Part shown: piece after piece, positions 1 to 9,187 of the stretch | How the letters are laid out: each line of letters starts with the position of its first letter | Numbering within the stretch: position 1 is the stretch's first letter | Assembly (NCBI RefSeq): GCF_002289565.1 | Contig: NZ_NTFY01000089.1 | Span: forward strand, 1-56,923 | Direction: 5' to 3' | From: Rhodopirellula sp. SM50 | GTDB taxonomy: Bacteria; Planctomycetota; Planctomycetia; Pirellulales; Pirellulaceae | Length of the DNA: 56,923 nucleotides | Position numbers and translations under genes: made by a program | Notes under the pieces: model-generated | Database searches by the model: none | The model's input: only the letters and a program-made list of their open reading frames with translations | Told to the model about the DNA's origin: nothing

Positions 1-298
1 ACCACCCTAACCGAAGCGACAAAAAGATGCAAAAAAAGGAAGCGTCATCACGCTCGACGCCCTTGACAATCCACGTTACATCTTACGCGTCACGGCTCAC
101 AAAATCGACAGGCCGTTCGCGTCGACCAGAAATCAGCCGGGAAAGGCTGCCGCCCGTCCGGACCGTCGCATCCTGGCGTTGCGTTTTCGGCAGATTTGTT
201 GTTTGATCCTGGCAGTGGACGTGCGCACGAACCCGAACGGGTCGTGACACGTCGTCTTCCCGTAGAACTGCTTTATCATCCAACGCAAAGCCGACGCC
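1..298. other. upstream region of glnS, no gene seen
   Basis: This is a 298-base stretch before glnS. Open frames here are short, mutually overlapping and have no recognisable product. No tRNA-like cloverleaf, terminator or clear promoter could be read. It may hold the glnS promoter, but I cannot place it. Confidence 0.5.
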
Positions 299-2005
299 AT
301 GACCGACAGCTCCAGCGAGACCAGTGCCGATTCGTCACGCCCGACCAAACACTTTATCGAGCAGGCGATCGACGCGGATTTGGCCTCCGGCAAGGCGAAA
401 GGCGTCGTCACCCGGTTCCCTCCCGAACCGAACGGCTACCTGCACATCGGCCATGCCAAAAGTATTTGCCTGAACTTCGGGCTGGCCAACACCTACGGCG
501 GCACCTGCAACCTGCGGTTCGACGACACCAACCCGTCCAAGGAAGAAACCGAATACGTCGAATCGATCATGGACGACGTCCGTTGGCTGGGTTTCCAATG
601 GGACTCCTTGCACTACGCCAGCGACTACTTCGGGCAACTCTATCAATGGGCCGAGAAGCTGATTCAAGAGGGACTCGCCTACGTCTGTGACTTAAACGCC
701 GAGCAGACGCGGGAATACCGGGGCACGCTGACCGAACCGGGAAAAAACAGCCCCTACCGTGACCGCAGCGCCGACGAAAACCTGGAACTGTTTCGCAAGA
801 TGAAAGCAGGCGAGTTCCCGGACGGAAGCCGGACGCTGCGGGCCAAAATCGATATGGCGTCGCCGAATCTGAATCTGCGCGATCCGGTGATGTATCGCAT
901 CATGCGCGCCCACCACCATCGCACCGCCGACGACTGGTGTATCTACCCGATGTACGACTGGGCGCACGGACAAAGCGATTCGATCGAAGGGATCACGTTT
1001 TCGATCTGCACGCTGGAATTTGAAAACCATCGACCGCTCTACAATTGGTATTGCCAATCACTGGGCATCCATCACCCGAGGCAAATTGAATTTGCGCGGT
1101 TGAACATGACCTACACCGTGATGAGCAAACGCAAGCTGCTGCAACTGGTCAAGGAAAACCACGTGGGCGGTTGGGACGATCCACGCATGCCGACGATCAG
1201 TGGCCTTCGCCGCCGTGGCTACACGCCCGAGTCGATTCGCAACTTTGCGGCCGATATCGGCGTGGCGAAATTCAACAGCACGATCGACGTGGTGCGTTTG
1301 GAGAACGCCGTCCGAGAACATCTCAATCGTGTCGCGCCGCGACGCATGGTCGTGTTCGATCCGATCAAATTGACGATCACCAATTGGCCCGAAGGAAAGG
1401 TCGAAATGGTCGACGCGATCAACAACCCCGAGGACCAGGCCGCCGGAACAAGGTCGGTTCCGTTCAGCGGGACGCTTTACATCGGTGCGGATGATTTCCG
1501 CGAAGAGGCACCGCGCAAGTTCTTCCGACTCAAGAAAGGCGGCGCGGTTCGGCTGCGAAGCGGCTACATCATCGACTGCCACGATGTCGTCAAAGATGAC
1601 GACGGGAACGTGATCGAAATCCTGTGCACCTACGATCCGGAAACGAAATCAGGCCAAGACAGCTCCGGACGCAAGGTCAAGGGCACGATCCATTGGGTCA
1701 GTGCCGACCACGCGATCCCCATCGAAGTCCGCAACTATGACCGCCTGTTCGCGGTCGAAAACCCCGACCAAACCGCCGAAGGACAAACGTTTTTGGACCA
1801 TTTGAATCCGGACTCGCTGTCGGTGACCGAAGCGTTTGCCGAACGGGAAATCAAAACCGCCGCGGCGGAGGACCGGTTTCAATTCGAACGACTGGGATAC
1901 TACGTCGTCGACCCAGACTCCACGGACAAACAACTTGTCTTCAACCGAATCGTCCCGCTCCGCGACAGTTGGGGTAACATGGTGGCCAAGGGAAAGACGA
2001 ACTGA
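299..2005 (+). CDS. glnS: glutaminyl-tRNA synthetase
   Basis: This cytoplasmic class I aminoacyl-tRNA synthetase charges tRNA-Gln with glutamine using ATP. The 568 residues are close to the roughly 550 of E. coli GlnRS. The class I HIGH motif is intact at residues 49-52 within PPEPNGYLHIGHAKS, and the KMSKS-type loop is VMSKRKL at about 274-280. The N-terminal two thirds carry the Rossmann catalytic domain and acceptor-binding region (for example RFDDTNPSKEE and the YDWAHGQSDSIEGIT stretch). The C-terminal third is the beta-barrel anticodon-binding domain. The GlnRS/GluRS family is certain. GlnRS is preferred over GluRS because of the RFDDTNP motif and the GlnRS-like C-terminal barrels. bioF follows 22 bases downstream on the same strand. 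Confidence 0.96.
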   Translation: MTDSSSETSADSSRPTKHFIEQAIDADLASGKAKGVVTRFPPEPNGYLHIGHAKSICLNFGLANTYGGTCNLRFDDTNPSKEETEYVESIMDDVRWLGFQWDSLHYASDYFGQLYQWAEKLIQEGLAYVCDLNAEQTREYRGTLTEPGKNSPYRDRSADENLELFRKMKAGEFPDGSRTLRAKIDMASPNLNLRDPVMYRIMRAHHHRTADDWCIYPMYDWAHGQSDSIEGITFSICTLEFENHRPLYNWYCQSLGIHHPRQIEFARLNMTYTVMSKRKLLQLVKENHVGGWDDPRMPTISGLRRRGYTPESIRNFAADIGVAKFNSTIDVVRLENAVREHLNRVAPRRMVVFDPIKLTITNWPEGKVEMVDAINNPEDQAAGTRSVPFSGTLYIGADDFREEAPRKFFRLKKGGAVRLRSGYIIDCHDVVKDDDGNVIEILCTYDPETKSGQDSSGRKVKGTIHWVSADHAIPIEVRNYDRLFAVENPDQTAEGQTFLDHLNPDSLSVTEAFAEREIKTAAAEDRFQFERLGYYVVDPDSTDKQLVFNRIVPLRDSWGNMVAKGKTN

Positions 2006-2027
2006 ATCGCCGATAGCGTAGGCCGTG

Positions 2028-3161
2028 ATGTGGGATGACTTTGATCAAGCGTTAGCCGAGCTCCGTCGCCGCGGGCGGATGCGTCAGTTGCATCCGCGGC
2101 GGCTGGACGGTGTCCACCTGGTCGACAAAGCGGGCCGGCGATTGATCAACTTTGGCTCCAATGACTATCTGGGCTTGGCCTCGTTCGTGGCGTCCAACTC
2201 GATGCACGTTGATTCGGTCGGTGCCCAGGCCAGCGGGCTGGTTTGCGGCTGGACCGATCGCCATCAGCTGCTCGCCGAAACGATCGCCCGCTTCGAACAG
2301 ACGGAGGCGGCGCTCGTCTTCCCGACCGGATTCGCCGCCTGTTCGGGCACGGTGTCGGCGGTTTGCAGACAGGGCGACTTGATCCTTAGCGACGCATTGA
2401 ACCATGCGTCGCTGATCGACGGTTGTCGGTTGTCCAGAGCCGAACGAATCGTTTACCCTCACCGCGACGTCGATGCGGTCGCCCGGTTGCTGGCCGAGCA
2501 CCGCGGTGCGTATCGCCGCGTTTGGATCGTGACCGACTCGGTGTTCAGCATGGACGGACACGTCGCGCCGCTCGGCGAACTGTGCGAGCTGGCCGCCGGG
2601 CACGACGCAACCCTGATCGTTGACGAGGCGCACGGGACCGGCATCTTGGGCGATCATGTTTCGGGGGCATGCGAGGCCTTGGGCGTGAAAGATGGCGTCC
2701 CGATTCGAATCGGAACACTCAGCAAAGCGCTCGGCGGCCAGGGCGGGTTCGTCGCCTGCCCCCGCGTCGTTGCGGATTATCTGGTCAACCACAGTCGTCC
2801 GTTGATTTACAGCACCGCGTTGTCGATGCCCGCGGTCGAATCGGCGCTGGCGGCATTGGCGCATCCCCAAGAGATGCGTCGCCGCCGTGATCGGGTTTGT
2901 GCCCTGGCCCGAAACGTCCGCACGCAGCTGGGGCTCCAGTGCACGGCGATCGAATCCGGGATACCGATCGTTCCGATTCCGATCGGAACGGACGCCGATG
3001 CCGTTGCGGCGTCGCAGCGGTTGTATGACTTGGGGATGTTTGTGCCGGCGATTCGACCGCCGACGGTGCCCGAAGGACAGGCGCGACTGCGTCTATCACT
3101 CTCAGCCGACCACAGCGACGAGATGGTGGGTCGTCTGATCGAGGGTTTGCCGTCTTTCTGA
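2028..3161 (+). CDS. bioF: 8-amino-7-oxononanoate synthase
   Basis: This PLP-dependent enzyme condenses pimeloyl-ACP or pimeloyl-CoA with alanine in biotin synthesis. The 377 residues match the family length. Visible motifs are NFGSNDYLGLA near the N-terminus, FPTGFAACSG, the VDEAHGTGILG PLP-aspartate motif, and the PLP lysine in GTLSKALGGQGGF (about K233). A GTG lies one codon upstream of the chosen ATG at 2028; the ATG is preferred. The gene sits 22 bases after glnS, so the two are probably co-transcribed. No other biotin gene is in the window. The related alpha-oxoamine synthases Kbl (2-amino-3-ketobutyrate ligase) and HemA/SPT are alternatives, but the length and the NFGSNDYLG start favour BioF. 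Confidence 0.88.
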   Translation: MWDDFDQALAELRRRGRMRQLHPRRLDGVHLVDKAGRRLINFGSNDYLGLASFVASNSMHVDSVGAQASGLVCGWTDRHQLLAETIARFEQTEAALVFPTGFAACSGTVSAVCRQGDLILSDALNHASLIDGCRLSRAERIVYPHRDVDAVARLLAEHRGAYRRVWIVTDSVFSMDGHVAPLGELCELAAGHDATLIVDEAHGTGILGDHVSGACEALGVKDGVPIRIGTLSKALGGQGGFVACPRVVADYLVNHSRPLIYSTALSMPAVESALAALAHPQEMRRRRDRVCALARNVRTQLGLQCTAIESGIPIVPIPIGTDADAVAASQRLYDLGMFVPAIRPPTVPEGQARLRLSLSADHSDEMVGRLIEGLPSF

Positions 3162-3470
3162 TTGACGGACACTTTTCACAGTTTTGCTTGACTCTGTCGC
3201 GGAGTGACCAACCCTTCACCAGAACACTCCGGTGCTTTCGCTGTCGTCAACGGTGATCTCTCGGAGCGTTCTTCCCGCGGTAGGTCCATCTCGCCATGGA
3301 GCTATCGAGAGAGGCGTGCGGCCGGAAATCGGCGCTCGCGAACAGGCAAGCCGGCCGTGAGGCCGTGCACGCAAAGTGACGGATCTCGATGGAGATGGCC
3401 GCACTACCGAACGAACCAACCCCACGCCTTTGCCAGCGACCGACCGTTGCCGGCATGCCGGAGTCAATTG
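3162..3470. other. gap between bioF and the chemosensory operon
   Basis: About 310 bases. A plus-strand frame is open from 3204 and continues into the receiver gene, but its arginine-rich translation does not look like protein, so it is treated as non-coding leader. It probably contains the promoter of the chemosensory gene train; no clear box was read. No terminator was recognised. Confidence 0.45.
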
Positions 3471-3902
3471 ATGACTGCAACGAAACCGACCGCCGGTATC
3501 GCCGCCCGCCGCGGCGCCTCTTCCACCCAGTCGGATCAAACGATCTTGGTTGCCGACGATAGTCGCACCGTCTTGCGACTGCTCGATCGAACACTTCGCG
3601 ACGCCGGCTACAAGGTCGCCTTGACCGAAGACGGCCGCCAAGCGGTGAATGTGGCGACTGAAACCAAACCCGACTTGATCATCCTGGACATCAACATGCC
3701 GGTCCTGGACGGCTATGGCGTCTGCCACGAGTTGCTCGCCGATGAAACCTGGGACCGCTCGACGCCCGTGATCTTTTTGACCAGCGCCGATGCTCCCCAC
3801 CTGGAAACACTCGGCAGCCAACTGGGCGCGTTCCTGTCCAAACCGACCGAGCCCGACTTGCTGCTCGAAACCGTCCAAACGCTGCTGCGGCGCACCGTCT
3901 GA
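3471..3902 (+). CDS. single-domain response regulator (CheY-like)
   Basis: A 143-residue receiver domain that should accept phosphate from the histidine kinase three genes downstream. The acidic pair is in ILVADDSRTV, the phosphoacceptor is D73 in LIILDINMPVLDG, the switch threonine is in IFLTSADAP, and the conserved lysine is K124 in LSKPTEPD. There is no output domain. The start at 3471 is chosen because a GGAG sequence lies about 8 bases upstream and the receiver fold begins about 25 residues later; a longer in-frame start at 3204 gives a non-protein-like extension. It is the first gene of a long plus-strand chemosensory cluster. Its partner could be the kinase or a diffusible target; no flagellar motor genes are nearby. 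Confidence 0.9.
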   Translation: MTATKPTAGIAARRGASSTQSDQTILVADDSRTVLRLLDRTLRDAGYKVALTEDGRQAVNVATETKPDLIILDINMPVLDGYGVCHELLADETWDRSTPVIFLTSADAPHLETLGSQLGAFLSKPTEPDLLLETVQTLLRRTV

Positions 3903-3959
3903 CGGCGATCCGGTGATCCGATCTGACTCAACTTGTCTCTCTATCCCCGTGCGCTGACC

Positions 3960-4235
3960 ATGCCCCAAAACCCGCAATTCACAACCGATGACGATCTCGA
4001 CCTGAGCTTGGAAACGCTTGATCAGTGGGAAACCGAGCTGGATCAATTCGCCGCCGGGATCATGAAACGTTTGTCACAGGCGAGCGGAAAAACGATCGAC
4101 GTCAGTGGCCTGATCCCCCAGTCCCAACTGGCTGCGGCACCACTGGCTGCGGCACCACCAACCGATCCGGTCGACACGGACGACGAGAGCGAGGCGATGC
4201 AACTGCTGAAGTCCTTGCGTGAAATGACCCAATAA
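3960..4235 (+). CDS. small acidic hypothetical protein in chemosensory cluster
   Basis: I do not recognise this 91-residue protein. It is acidic at the N-terminus (TTDDDLDLSLETLDQWETEL), has a helical middle (QFAAGIMKRLSQASG), a short Ala/Pro linker, and a helical C-terminus ending in LLKSLREMTQ. The linker comes from a perfect 15-bp tandem duplication at 4128-4157 that encodes LAAAP twice. A TTG at 3933 in frame could extend it by nine residues; the ATG at 3960 is preferred although no strong ribosome site is visible. It lies 57 bases after the receiver gene and 31 before cheW, so it is probably part of the same operon. Its size, charge and position would suit a scaffold or docking peptide of the array, but that is a guess. 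Confidence 0.6.
   Translation: MPQNPQFTTDDDLDLSLETLDQWETELDQFAAGIMKRLSQASGKTIDVSGLIPQSQLAAAPLAAAPPTDPVDTDDESEAMQLLKSLREMTQ
4128..4157 (+). repeat. 15-bp perfect tandem duplication inside a gene
   Basis: The unit CTGGCTGCGGCACCA occurs twice head to tail, encoding LAAAP-LAAAP in the linker of the small chemosensory-cluster protein. It looks like a recent slippage or duplication in a flexible linker. Confidence 0.85.
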
Positions 4236-4266
4236 CCCGATTCATTCTCAGCCCCAAGTAGTTTCG

Positions 4267-4812
4267 ATGGAAAGCGTGATTTCCCATCAATCGAGAATCG
4301 CCAACCTGAGCGACAAACACTGCATCTTCCGATCTGGCGACGTGATGTTTTCGGTCCCGGCGACGACGGTGCGTGAAGTGACGATCATGCCGACGATCGT
4401 TCCGGTTCCGCTGAGCCATCCTTCGTTGGCGGGGATCGGGAATCTGCGCAGCGAATTCCTGCCGGTGATCGATCTGGAACCGCTGATCGGAAACCAGGCT
4501 CGACTCTCGGCCGACAGCGGACAGCTGTTGGTGATGCAATGCCCGCTCGGATCGTGGGCCATCGCGATCGACAAAGTGGTCGCGATCGACGGCATCGAAA
4601 CCCACATCGATGCCGGGCAACGCAATGAAAACACCATGTCGGTCTTGATGGGCACGGCGACCTATGACGGAAAAGTCATCAGCGTCTTGGACGTCAACGG
4701 ATTGCAGCGCATCGCACAACAAACACTGGAGGACCAGTGGCATGGTTCCCAGTGTGTCTTTCCTTCTACCGTCTCAACCCCAACGTCCGCGTCAAAGTGG
4801 AACGCCGTATGA
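4267..4812 (+). CDS. cheW: CheW-like chemotaxis coupling protein
   Basis: A 181-residue protein with one CheW fold that would link the receptor to the CheA kinase at the inner membrane. Family features are the FRSGDVMFSVPATTVREV first strands, the LAGIGNLRSEFLPVIDL segment (the usual G-x-x-N-x-R-G-x-x-L-P-V-I-D-L motif, here with SEF), and ISVLDVNGL near the end. An unmatched tail of about 25 polar residues follows. The TGA stop is at 4810-4812 and overlaps the ATG of the receptor gene in an ATGA, indicating translational coupling. It could equally act as a second adaptor beside the CheW domain inside the kinase. Confidence 0.88.
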   Translation: MESVISHQSRIANLSDKHCIFRSGDVMFSVPATTVREVTIMPTIVPVPLSHPSLAGIGNLRSEFLPVIDLEPLIGNQARLSADSGQLLVMQCPLGSWAIAIDKVVAIDGIETHIDAGQRNENTMSVLMGTATYDGKVISVLDVNGLQRIAQQTLEDQWHGSQCVFPSTVSTPTSASKWNAV

Positions 4813-6191
4813 AAACCAACATCACATTCTTGGCCACGCACTCGTTGGTCGCGGTCGTCGCGACGGCTGCTGCGATGGCTGGATCATCTCTGTCGAGCGG
4901 TTCCCAATGGGTCGTTGTCCTGATCGCCGCGATGACCGCCGCCGGTGTCGCGTCACTGCTGTTGACGCACAAGGTCGGTCACGGGATCCGACAATTGAAA
5001 ACGATGCTGGTCGAACGACAGCAGACGATCGTCTCCAGCGGGATTCGAGAGCTCGACGAACTCGGCTCCACCGTCCTGCAGACCTCGCAACGGTACGACG
5101 AAATCGAAGTCGCCAGTCGGCAGAATGCACGTGAACTGCAATCCATGCTGTCCCGACTCTCCCGACGCGAAGGGTATGACTCAGCCGACATGAGCGAGTT
5201 CAAAAACGTACTCGGTGGCGTCGGCCGATCGCTCAGCGAGCTGATGGCACAGGTCGAAAAAGACGTCGTGGAGATCGGCAGATGCAACGCCGACGTTCAC
5301 AGCGGCAAACAGTCCGAAGCGACCTACCGAACCACCGCCTTGTTGCAAAACCTGACCAACGGCATCGAACGGATTTCCGATCGCTGTGCCCAACTACAGC
5401 AACAAATCGGGTCGGCCGAAAAGGCGGTCGCCAAAGCGATCGAAAAAACCAATGTGCTGACCGAAGGGGTGCATCGCATCCGCAGCTGCAGCGAAACGAG
5501 CAAGAAGAAACTGCGATCGCTCGGAGATCCGACACGCCAAATCGGCAACATCGTCGGCACGATCACCGACATCGCCGCCCGCACGGAAATGCTGGCCCTG
5601 AACGCGTCGATCGAATCGATCCGCGCCGGCGAACACGGGCGTGGCTTTGCCGTGGTGGCCGACGAAGTGAGAAAATTGGCCGAGCAGACGGCCCACTCCG
5701 CCCGCGAGATCGGTGTGCTCGCCGAATCCTTGGAAATGCAGACCACCGATTCGCTCTCCGTACTCAGCCGAGAACAGAACGAAGTCGAATCCGACATCGC
5801 CGTCGTCGAGGCCATCCGCGACACACTGAACGAACTTTCGCAAGTCACCGCGGCCGGCATGTTCGTCGTCTCGGATCTTTCGCAACAGGGCGACCAACAA
5901 CAGAACCTGGTTCAAGGACTCGCCGGAGGCATCGACTCGATCGCAAGTGCTCATCAGGCTGACCGGAAACGCGCCGACCATGCCTCCTGGGCGATCAAGT
6001 CGCTGGCCAAAACGGCCATCGACCTCGACTCCAATATCCATCGGCTCCGAGGCTGCACCAACCCGAATCTGGATCTCAACCCCGGCGAACGACGACAGTT
6101 GCTCGAATTGGCCAATCAAACGCGCGCCGACGCGACGCCCGACGCCGCCAGCCGTCACGAAAACGTCCGCGTTGCGGAGGAAGTCAAATGA
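4809..6191 (+). CDS. methyl-accepting chemotaxis-type receptor with minimal membrane hairpin
   Basis: A 460-residue receptor. Two hydrophobic segments (about residues 5-22 and 29-48) are separated by only a few polar residues (SSLSSGSQW), so there is essentially no periplasmic sensor domain. The rest is a long cytoplasmic coiled coil. The signalling tip is clear around residues 255-300 (LALNASIESIRAGEHGRGF, then VVADEVRKLAEQTAHSAREI). The start at 4809 overlaps the cheW stop; a GTG 72 bases upstream would extend it inside cheW and is less likely. The stop overlaps the kinase start in another ATGA. No CheR-binding pentapeptide is seen at the C-terminus (ends VAEEVK), and no cheR or cheB is in the cluster. 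It may sense membrane state or a cytoplasmic partner rather than an external ligand. Confidence 0.92.
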   Translation: MKTNITFLATHSLVAVVATAAAMAGSSLSSGSQWVVVLIAAMTAAGVASLLLTHKVGHGIRQLKTMLVERQQTIVSSGIRELDELGSTVLQTSQRYDEIEVASRQNARELQSMLSRLSRREGYDSADMSEFKNVLGGVGRSLSELMAQVEKDVVEIGRCNADVHSGKQSEATYRTTALLQNLTNGIERISDRCAQLQQQIGSAEKAVAKAIEKTNVLTEGVHRIRSCSETSKKKLRSLGDPTRQIGNIVGTITDIAARTEMLALNASIESIRAGEHGRGFAVVADEVRKLAEQTAHSAREIGVLAESLEMQTTDSLSVLSREQNEVESDIAVVEAIRDTLNELSQVTAAGMFVVSDLSQQGDQQQNLVQGLAGGIDSIASAHQADRKRADHASWAIKSLAKTAIDLDSNIHRLRGCTNPNLDLNPGERRQLLELANQTRADATPDAASRHENVRVAEEVK

Positions 6192-9187
6192 GCACCCAAG
6201 ACGCTTCCTCGGGCGCGTTCACCGAACATCTCTTTTCGTGTGAACCCGGTCCCACCGGTGCATCCGGCGCCCCAGGTGCCCCCGGTGCCACGGAATCCGA
6301 CGCAACACGTCGCATGGCCGACTTTGCCAACGCCGTCGAACTGCTCCATGAGCTGACCCACGCCGGTCTGGAAGACGTCGATGCGTGCTTGCAGGACACC
6401 GTCGAGAAATTGGGCGAACTGGCCGACACCGTCGATCGTTCCCTCTCGGATTTCAACGATGACGACCCCGATGTTCTTAACCTGGTCGACTTTGTCGTCG
6501 AAAGCTGTAACTCGGTCCGCACCGTGGCGCTCGGTGAACGCGCCGACGAGATGGACCAAGAGCAATTGGAATTGCTCAAGGAAGCGATCGAACTGAGGCT
6601 CGATTCGTGCGATGCGTCGGGCGAGTTTGCCAACGCTGACGAATCGGCTTGCGACAGCGAAGGTGATTGGGACGGCGGCGATGCAAACGCCACGCCTGAG
6701 TCCGACGTCATTGCGCCCAGTCAAGCTGAAATCGCAGCGTTGCTGAGCAGCCTGAGTGCCCAGACGCGGGGAACCGCCCCGGACGACGGTGCTTGGCAAG
6801 ACGCCCAGGCGACGAAACGCGATTGCGGATCCGACCAACCGGAACAGCCGAGCGATCCAGGAACCAACTCGCCCGCGGCGTCGACGGCACACGAAGCGAT
6901 CAAAGTCGGCGGCAGCCCGATCGCCATACCCGCGGTGGACGAAGTCGACATCGACGACGAACTGCGCGAAGCCTTCATGGACGATGCGACCCGCGGATTG
7001 GAATCGATGGAGCAAGCGTTGCTTGATCTGGAATCCGGCCCCGGCGACGACGGCCCCGTCAAAACCATCAGCCGCGAACTGCACACCATCAAGGGTGCGT
7101 CGGCCAGCATCGGCATGTCCAACTTGGCCGACTACATCCACGAAGTCGAGGAGTTGATTCGCCAAACACAAGACGCCGGGCAAGCGGTCACCCCCGAACT
7201 GTTGCTGCCGCATGTGGATCTGATTCGCGCTCGCGTCGATGGCGACGAAACGGACCCGGACCATTCGCCGTACGCACCCAACGAGACCTTCACCGCACCC
7301 CAACCCGTCGCGGCAAATTCCGCCGTGGCATCAACCGCCCCGTCGTCGACCACCGCTCAGCCGACTACAACCTCCCAGCCCGCTGCGCGGTCGCCGAAGA
7401 AGAACACGCTTGCGGACAGTCACGGTGACGACGAAACCGTACGGGTCAAAGCATCGCAGCTGAACCGGCTGATGGACATGCTGAGTGAACTGGTGATGCT
7501 GCGAAATCAGCGCGACACCGAAATCTCAGAGCTGAAAGGGATTCACGACGAGCTGATTCACAGCGTCACACGCATTCGGATGCTCAGTCACGAAGGCGAA
7601 GCCCTGTTGGCCGGTGACAGTCTTGCCAATCCCGTCCTGGCCGAAGACGGCGTGTCCTTCTCCCACCTCAATGAAGTCGCCAATGACGTGCTGGAATCAG
7701 CCCAGCGATTGCGTGACTGTTATCGCCCCGTCGCCGACGGGAACCAAGCGGTCTCTCAATTCATCCGCAACTTCCGACTGGAACTGGTTCAGCTGAGAAG
7801 GATGCCGGTTTCCGGGCTATTCCGCAGACTGCATCGCGCGATCAGCGACGCGGCGCGGACCGAACACAAACAGGTGCGTGTGGAGTTGGTCGGAGAGAAC
7901 ACCGGGATCGAACGGTCGCTGCAGGAGCGGATTTTCGAACCGTTGTTGCACATCGTTCGCAATTCCGTCAGCCATGGAATCGAGCCAGCCGAAGACCGTG
8001 TCGCCGCGGGCAAAACACCGCAAGGCATCGTGAGACTTCACGCCCACTCGGGGCCCGACCTGTTGGTCATCGAAGTCAGTGATGACGGCCGCGGTTTGGA
8101 CTTTGATGCGATCCGCAGACGGGGCATCGAACGGGGTTTGATCGATGGCGACAAATCGGTCAGCCATGCCGAACTGTCTCGATTGATTTTCAATCCCGGG
8201 TTTTCGACTCGTGAATCGGCCAACCAACTCTCCGGACGCGGTGTCGGCATGGATGTCGTTGCGTCGACGCTGGAACGGATGCGGGGCTGGGTCGAAGTCG
8301 AATCGGAACACGGTTCGGGATCGACGATCCGGCTGTCGTTGCCGCTGCCTTCGATGATTCAGCACGCGATGGTGTTCCGCAGTGGCGGTCAGCTGTTCGC
8401 CTTGCCGGCTCAATCGGTCCGTCGCACCGGTGAATTTGACCCCAGCTACTCACCGATCGATCTGAACGAGATCCTGTCCTTGCGGCATCACGATCCGGCT
8501 GCCCAGAGTGACCATTCACGTCGCGCCATCATCGAACTGGCCAGCGGGTCGGCAACCGTCGATGGCGAATCAGGCGGTGACTTTGCATTGCTGGTCGACC
8601 GAGTCCTGGGACCCGAGGAAGTCGTCGTTCGACCGATGCCGCCGATGCTGAAGTCACACCCGTTGTGCATCGGAGCGACCCTTTCGGGGATGGGCGAAGT
8701 GGTGCTGCTGTTGGACCCACGTGGACTTGCCGAGGCGTCCAAGGGTGCCCGCCAAGTCGTTCAACCCCTGCCCTCGGAAGAACGGGCCTGCGGCAAGGAA
8801 CTGCCCAAGGTGCTCGTCGTCGACGATTCAAAAAGTGCCAGGCTTCGCGTGACGCGGGCCTTGGCCAAGTATCCGGTCACCGTTGTCCAAGTCGAAGACG
8901 GACAGGCTGCGATTGAAATGCTGTCCAAAGAAACCTTCGCCACCGTCTTCAGCGACATCGACATGCCGCGAATGAGCGGTCTGGAGTTGCTGCAAACGAT
9001 CAAGGCTGAACCTCGATTGGCATCGATTCCCGTCGTCGTGATCAGCAGCCGCAGTCTCGAAACGGCTGGCAAACAGGCCCGTCTACTGGGCGCCATCGAA
9101 TACATCCAGAAACCACTCACGCCCGAACGACTCGACGCCGTCGTCGCCCCTCTCGATTGGGCCAAACCTTACCCGGACCACCTTTAG
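6188..9187 (+). CDS. cheA: hybrid CheA histidine kinase with C-terminal receiver
   Basis: A 999-residue chemotaxis-type kinase. Residues 1-40 include five Gly-X-Y triplets (G21-T35). Residues 40-150 form a predicted helical region of unknown type. S178-L189 (SQAEIAALLSSL) resembles the CheY-binding peptide of FliM. An Hpt domain follows, with the phosphorylatable histidine at about H299 in LHTIKGAS. A Pro/Thr/Ala linker leads to the dimerisation helices (VKASQLNRLMDML), the HATPase domain (N-box HIVRNSVSHGI, then DDGRGLDF and GRGVGMDVV), a CheW domain, and a receiver with phosphoacceptor D923 in FSDIDMPRMSG. GGAGG sits just before the ATG, which overlaps the receptor stop. The hybrid layout resembles kinases of alternative chemosensory systems (for example FrzE-like) more than flagellar CheA. 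Confidence 0.95.
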   Translation: MSTQDASSGAFTEHLFSCEPGPTGASGAPGAPGATESDATRRMADFANAVELLHELTHAGLEDVDACLQDTVEKLGELADTVDRSLSDFNDDDPDVLNLVDFVVESCNSVRTVALGERADEMDQEQLELLKEAIELRLDSCDASGEFANADESACDSEGDWDGGDANATPESDVIAPSQAEIAALLSSLSAQTRGTAPDDGAWQDAQATKRDCGSDQPEQPSDPGTNSPAASTAHEAIKVGGSPIAIPAVDEVDIDDELREAFMDDATRGLESMEQALLDLESGPGDDGPVKTISRELHTIKGASASIGMSNLADYIHEVEELIRQTQDAGQAVTPELLLPHVDLIRARVDGDETDPDHSPYAPNETFTAPQPVAANSAVASTAPSSTTAQPTTTSQPAARSPKKNTLADSHGDDETVRVKASQLNRLMDMLSELVMLRNQRDTEISELKGIHDELIHSVTRIRMLSHEGEALLAGDSLANPVLAEDGVSFSHLNEVANDVLESAQRLRDCYRPVADGNQAVSQFIRNFRLELVQLRRMPVSGLFRRLHRAISDAARTEHKQVRVELVGENTGIERSLQERIFEPLLHIVRNSVSHGIEPAEDRVAAGKTPQGIVRLHAHSGPDLLVIEVSDDGRGLDFDAIRRRGIERGLIDGDKSVSHAELSRLIFNPGFSTRESANQLSGRGVGMDVVASTLERMRGWVEVESEHGSGSTIRLSLPLPSMIQHAMVFRSGGQLFALPAQSVRRTGEFDPSYSPIDLNEILSLRHHDPAAQSDHSRRAIIELASGSATVDGESGGDFALLVDRVLGPEEVVVRPMPPMLKSHPLCIGATLSGMGEVVLLLDPRGLAEASKGARQVVQPLPSEERACGKELPKVLVVDDSKSARLRVTRALAKYPVTVVQVEDGQAAIEMLSKETFATVFSDIDMPRMSGLELLQTIKAEPRLASIPVVVISSRSLETAGKQARLLGAIEYIQKPLTPERLDAVVAPLDWAKPYPDHL

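Noticed and set aside
3204..3470. N-terminal extension of the first receiver gene
   Set aside because: The extra 89 residues are Arg/Ser-rich without structure, and a ribosome site precedes the ATG at 3471.
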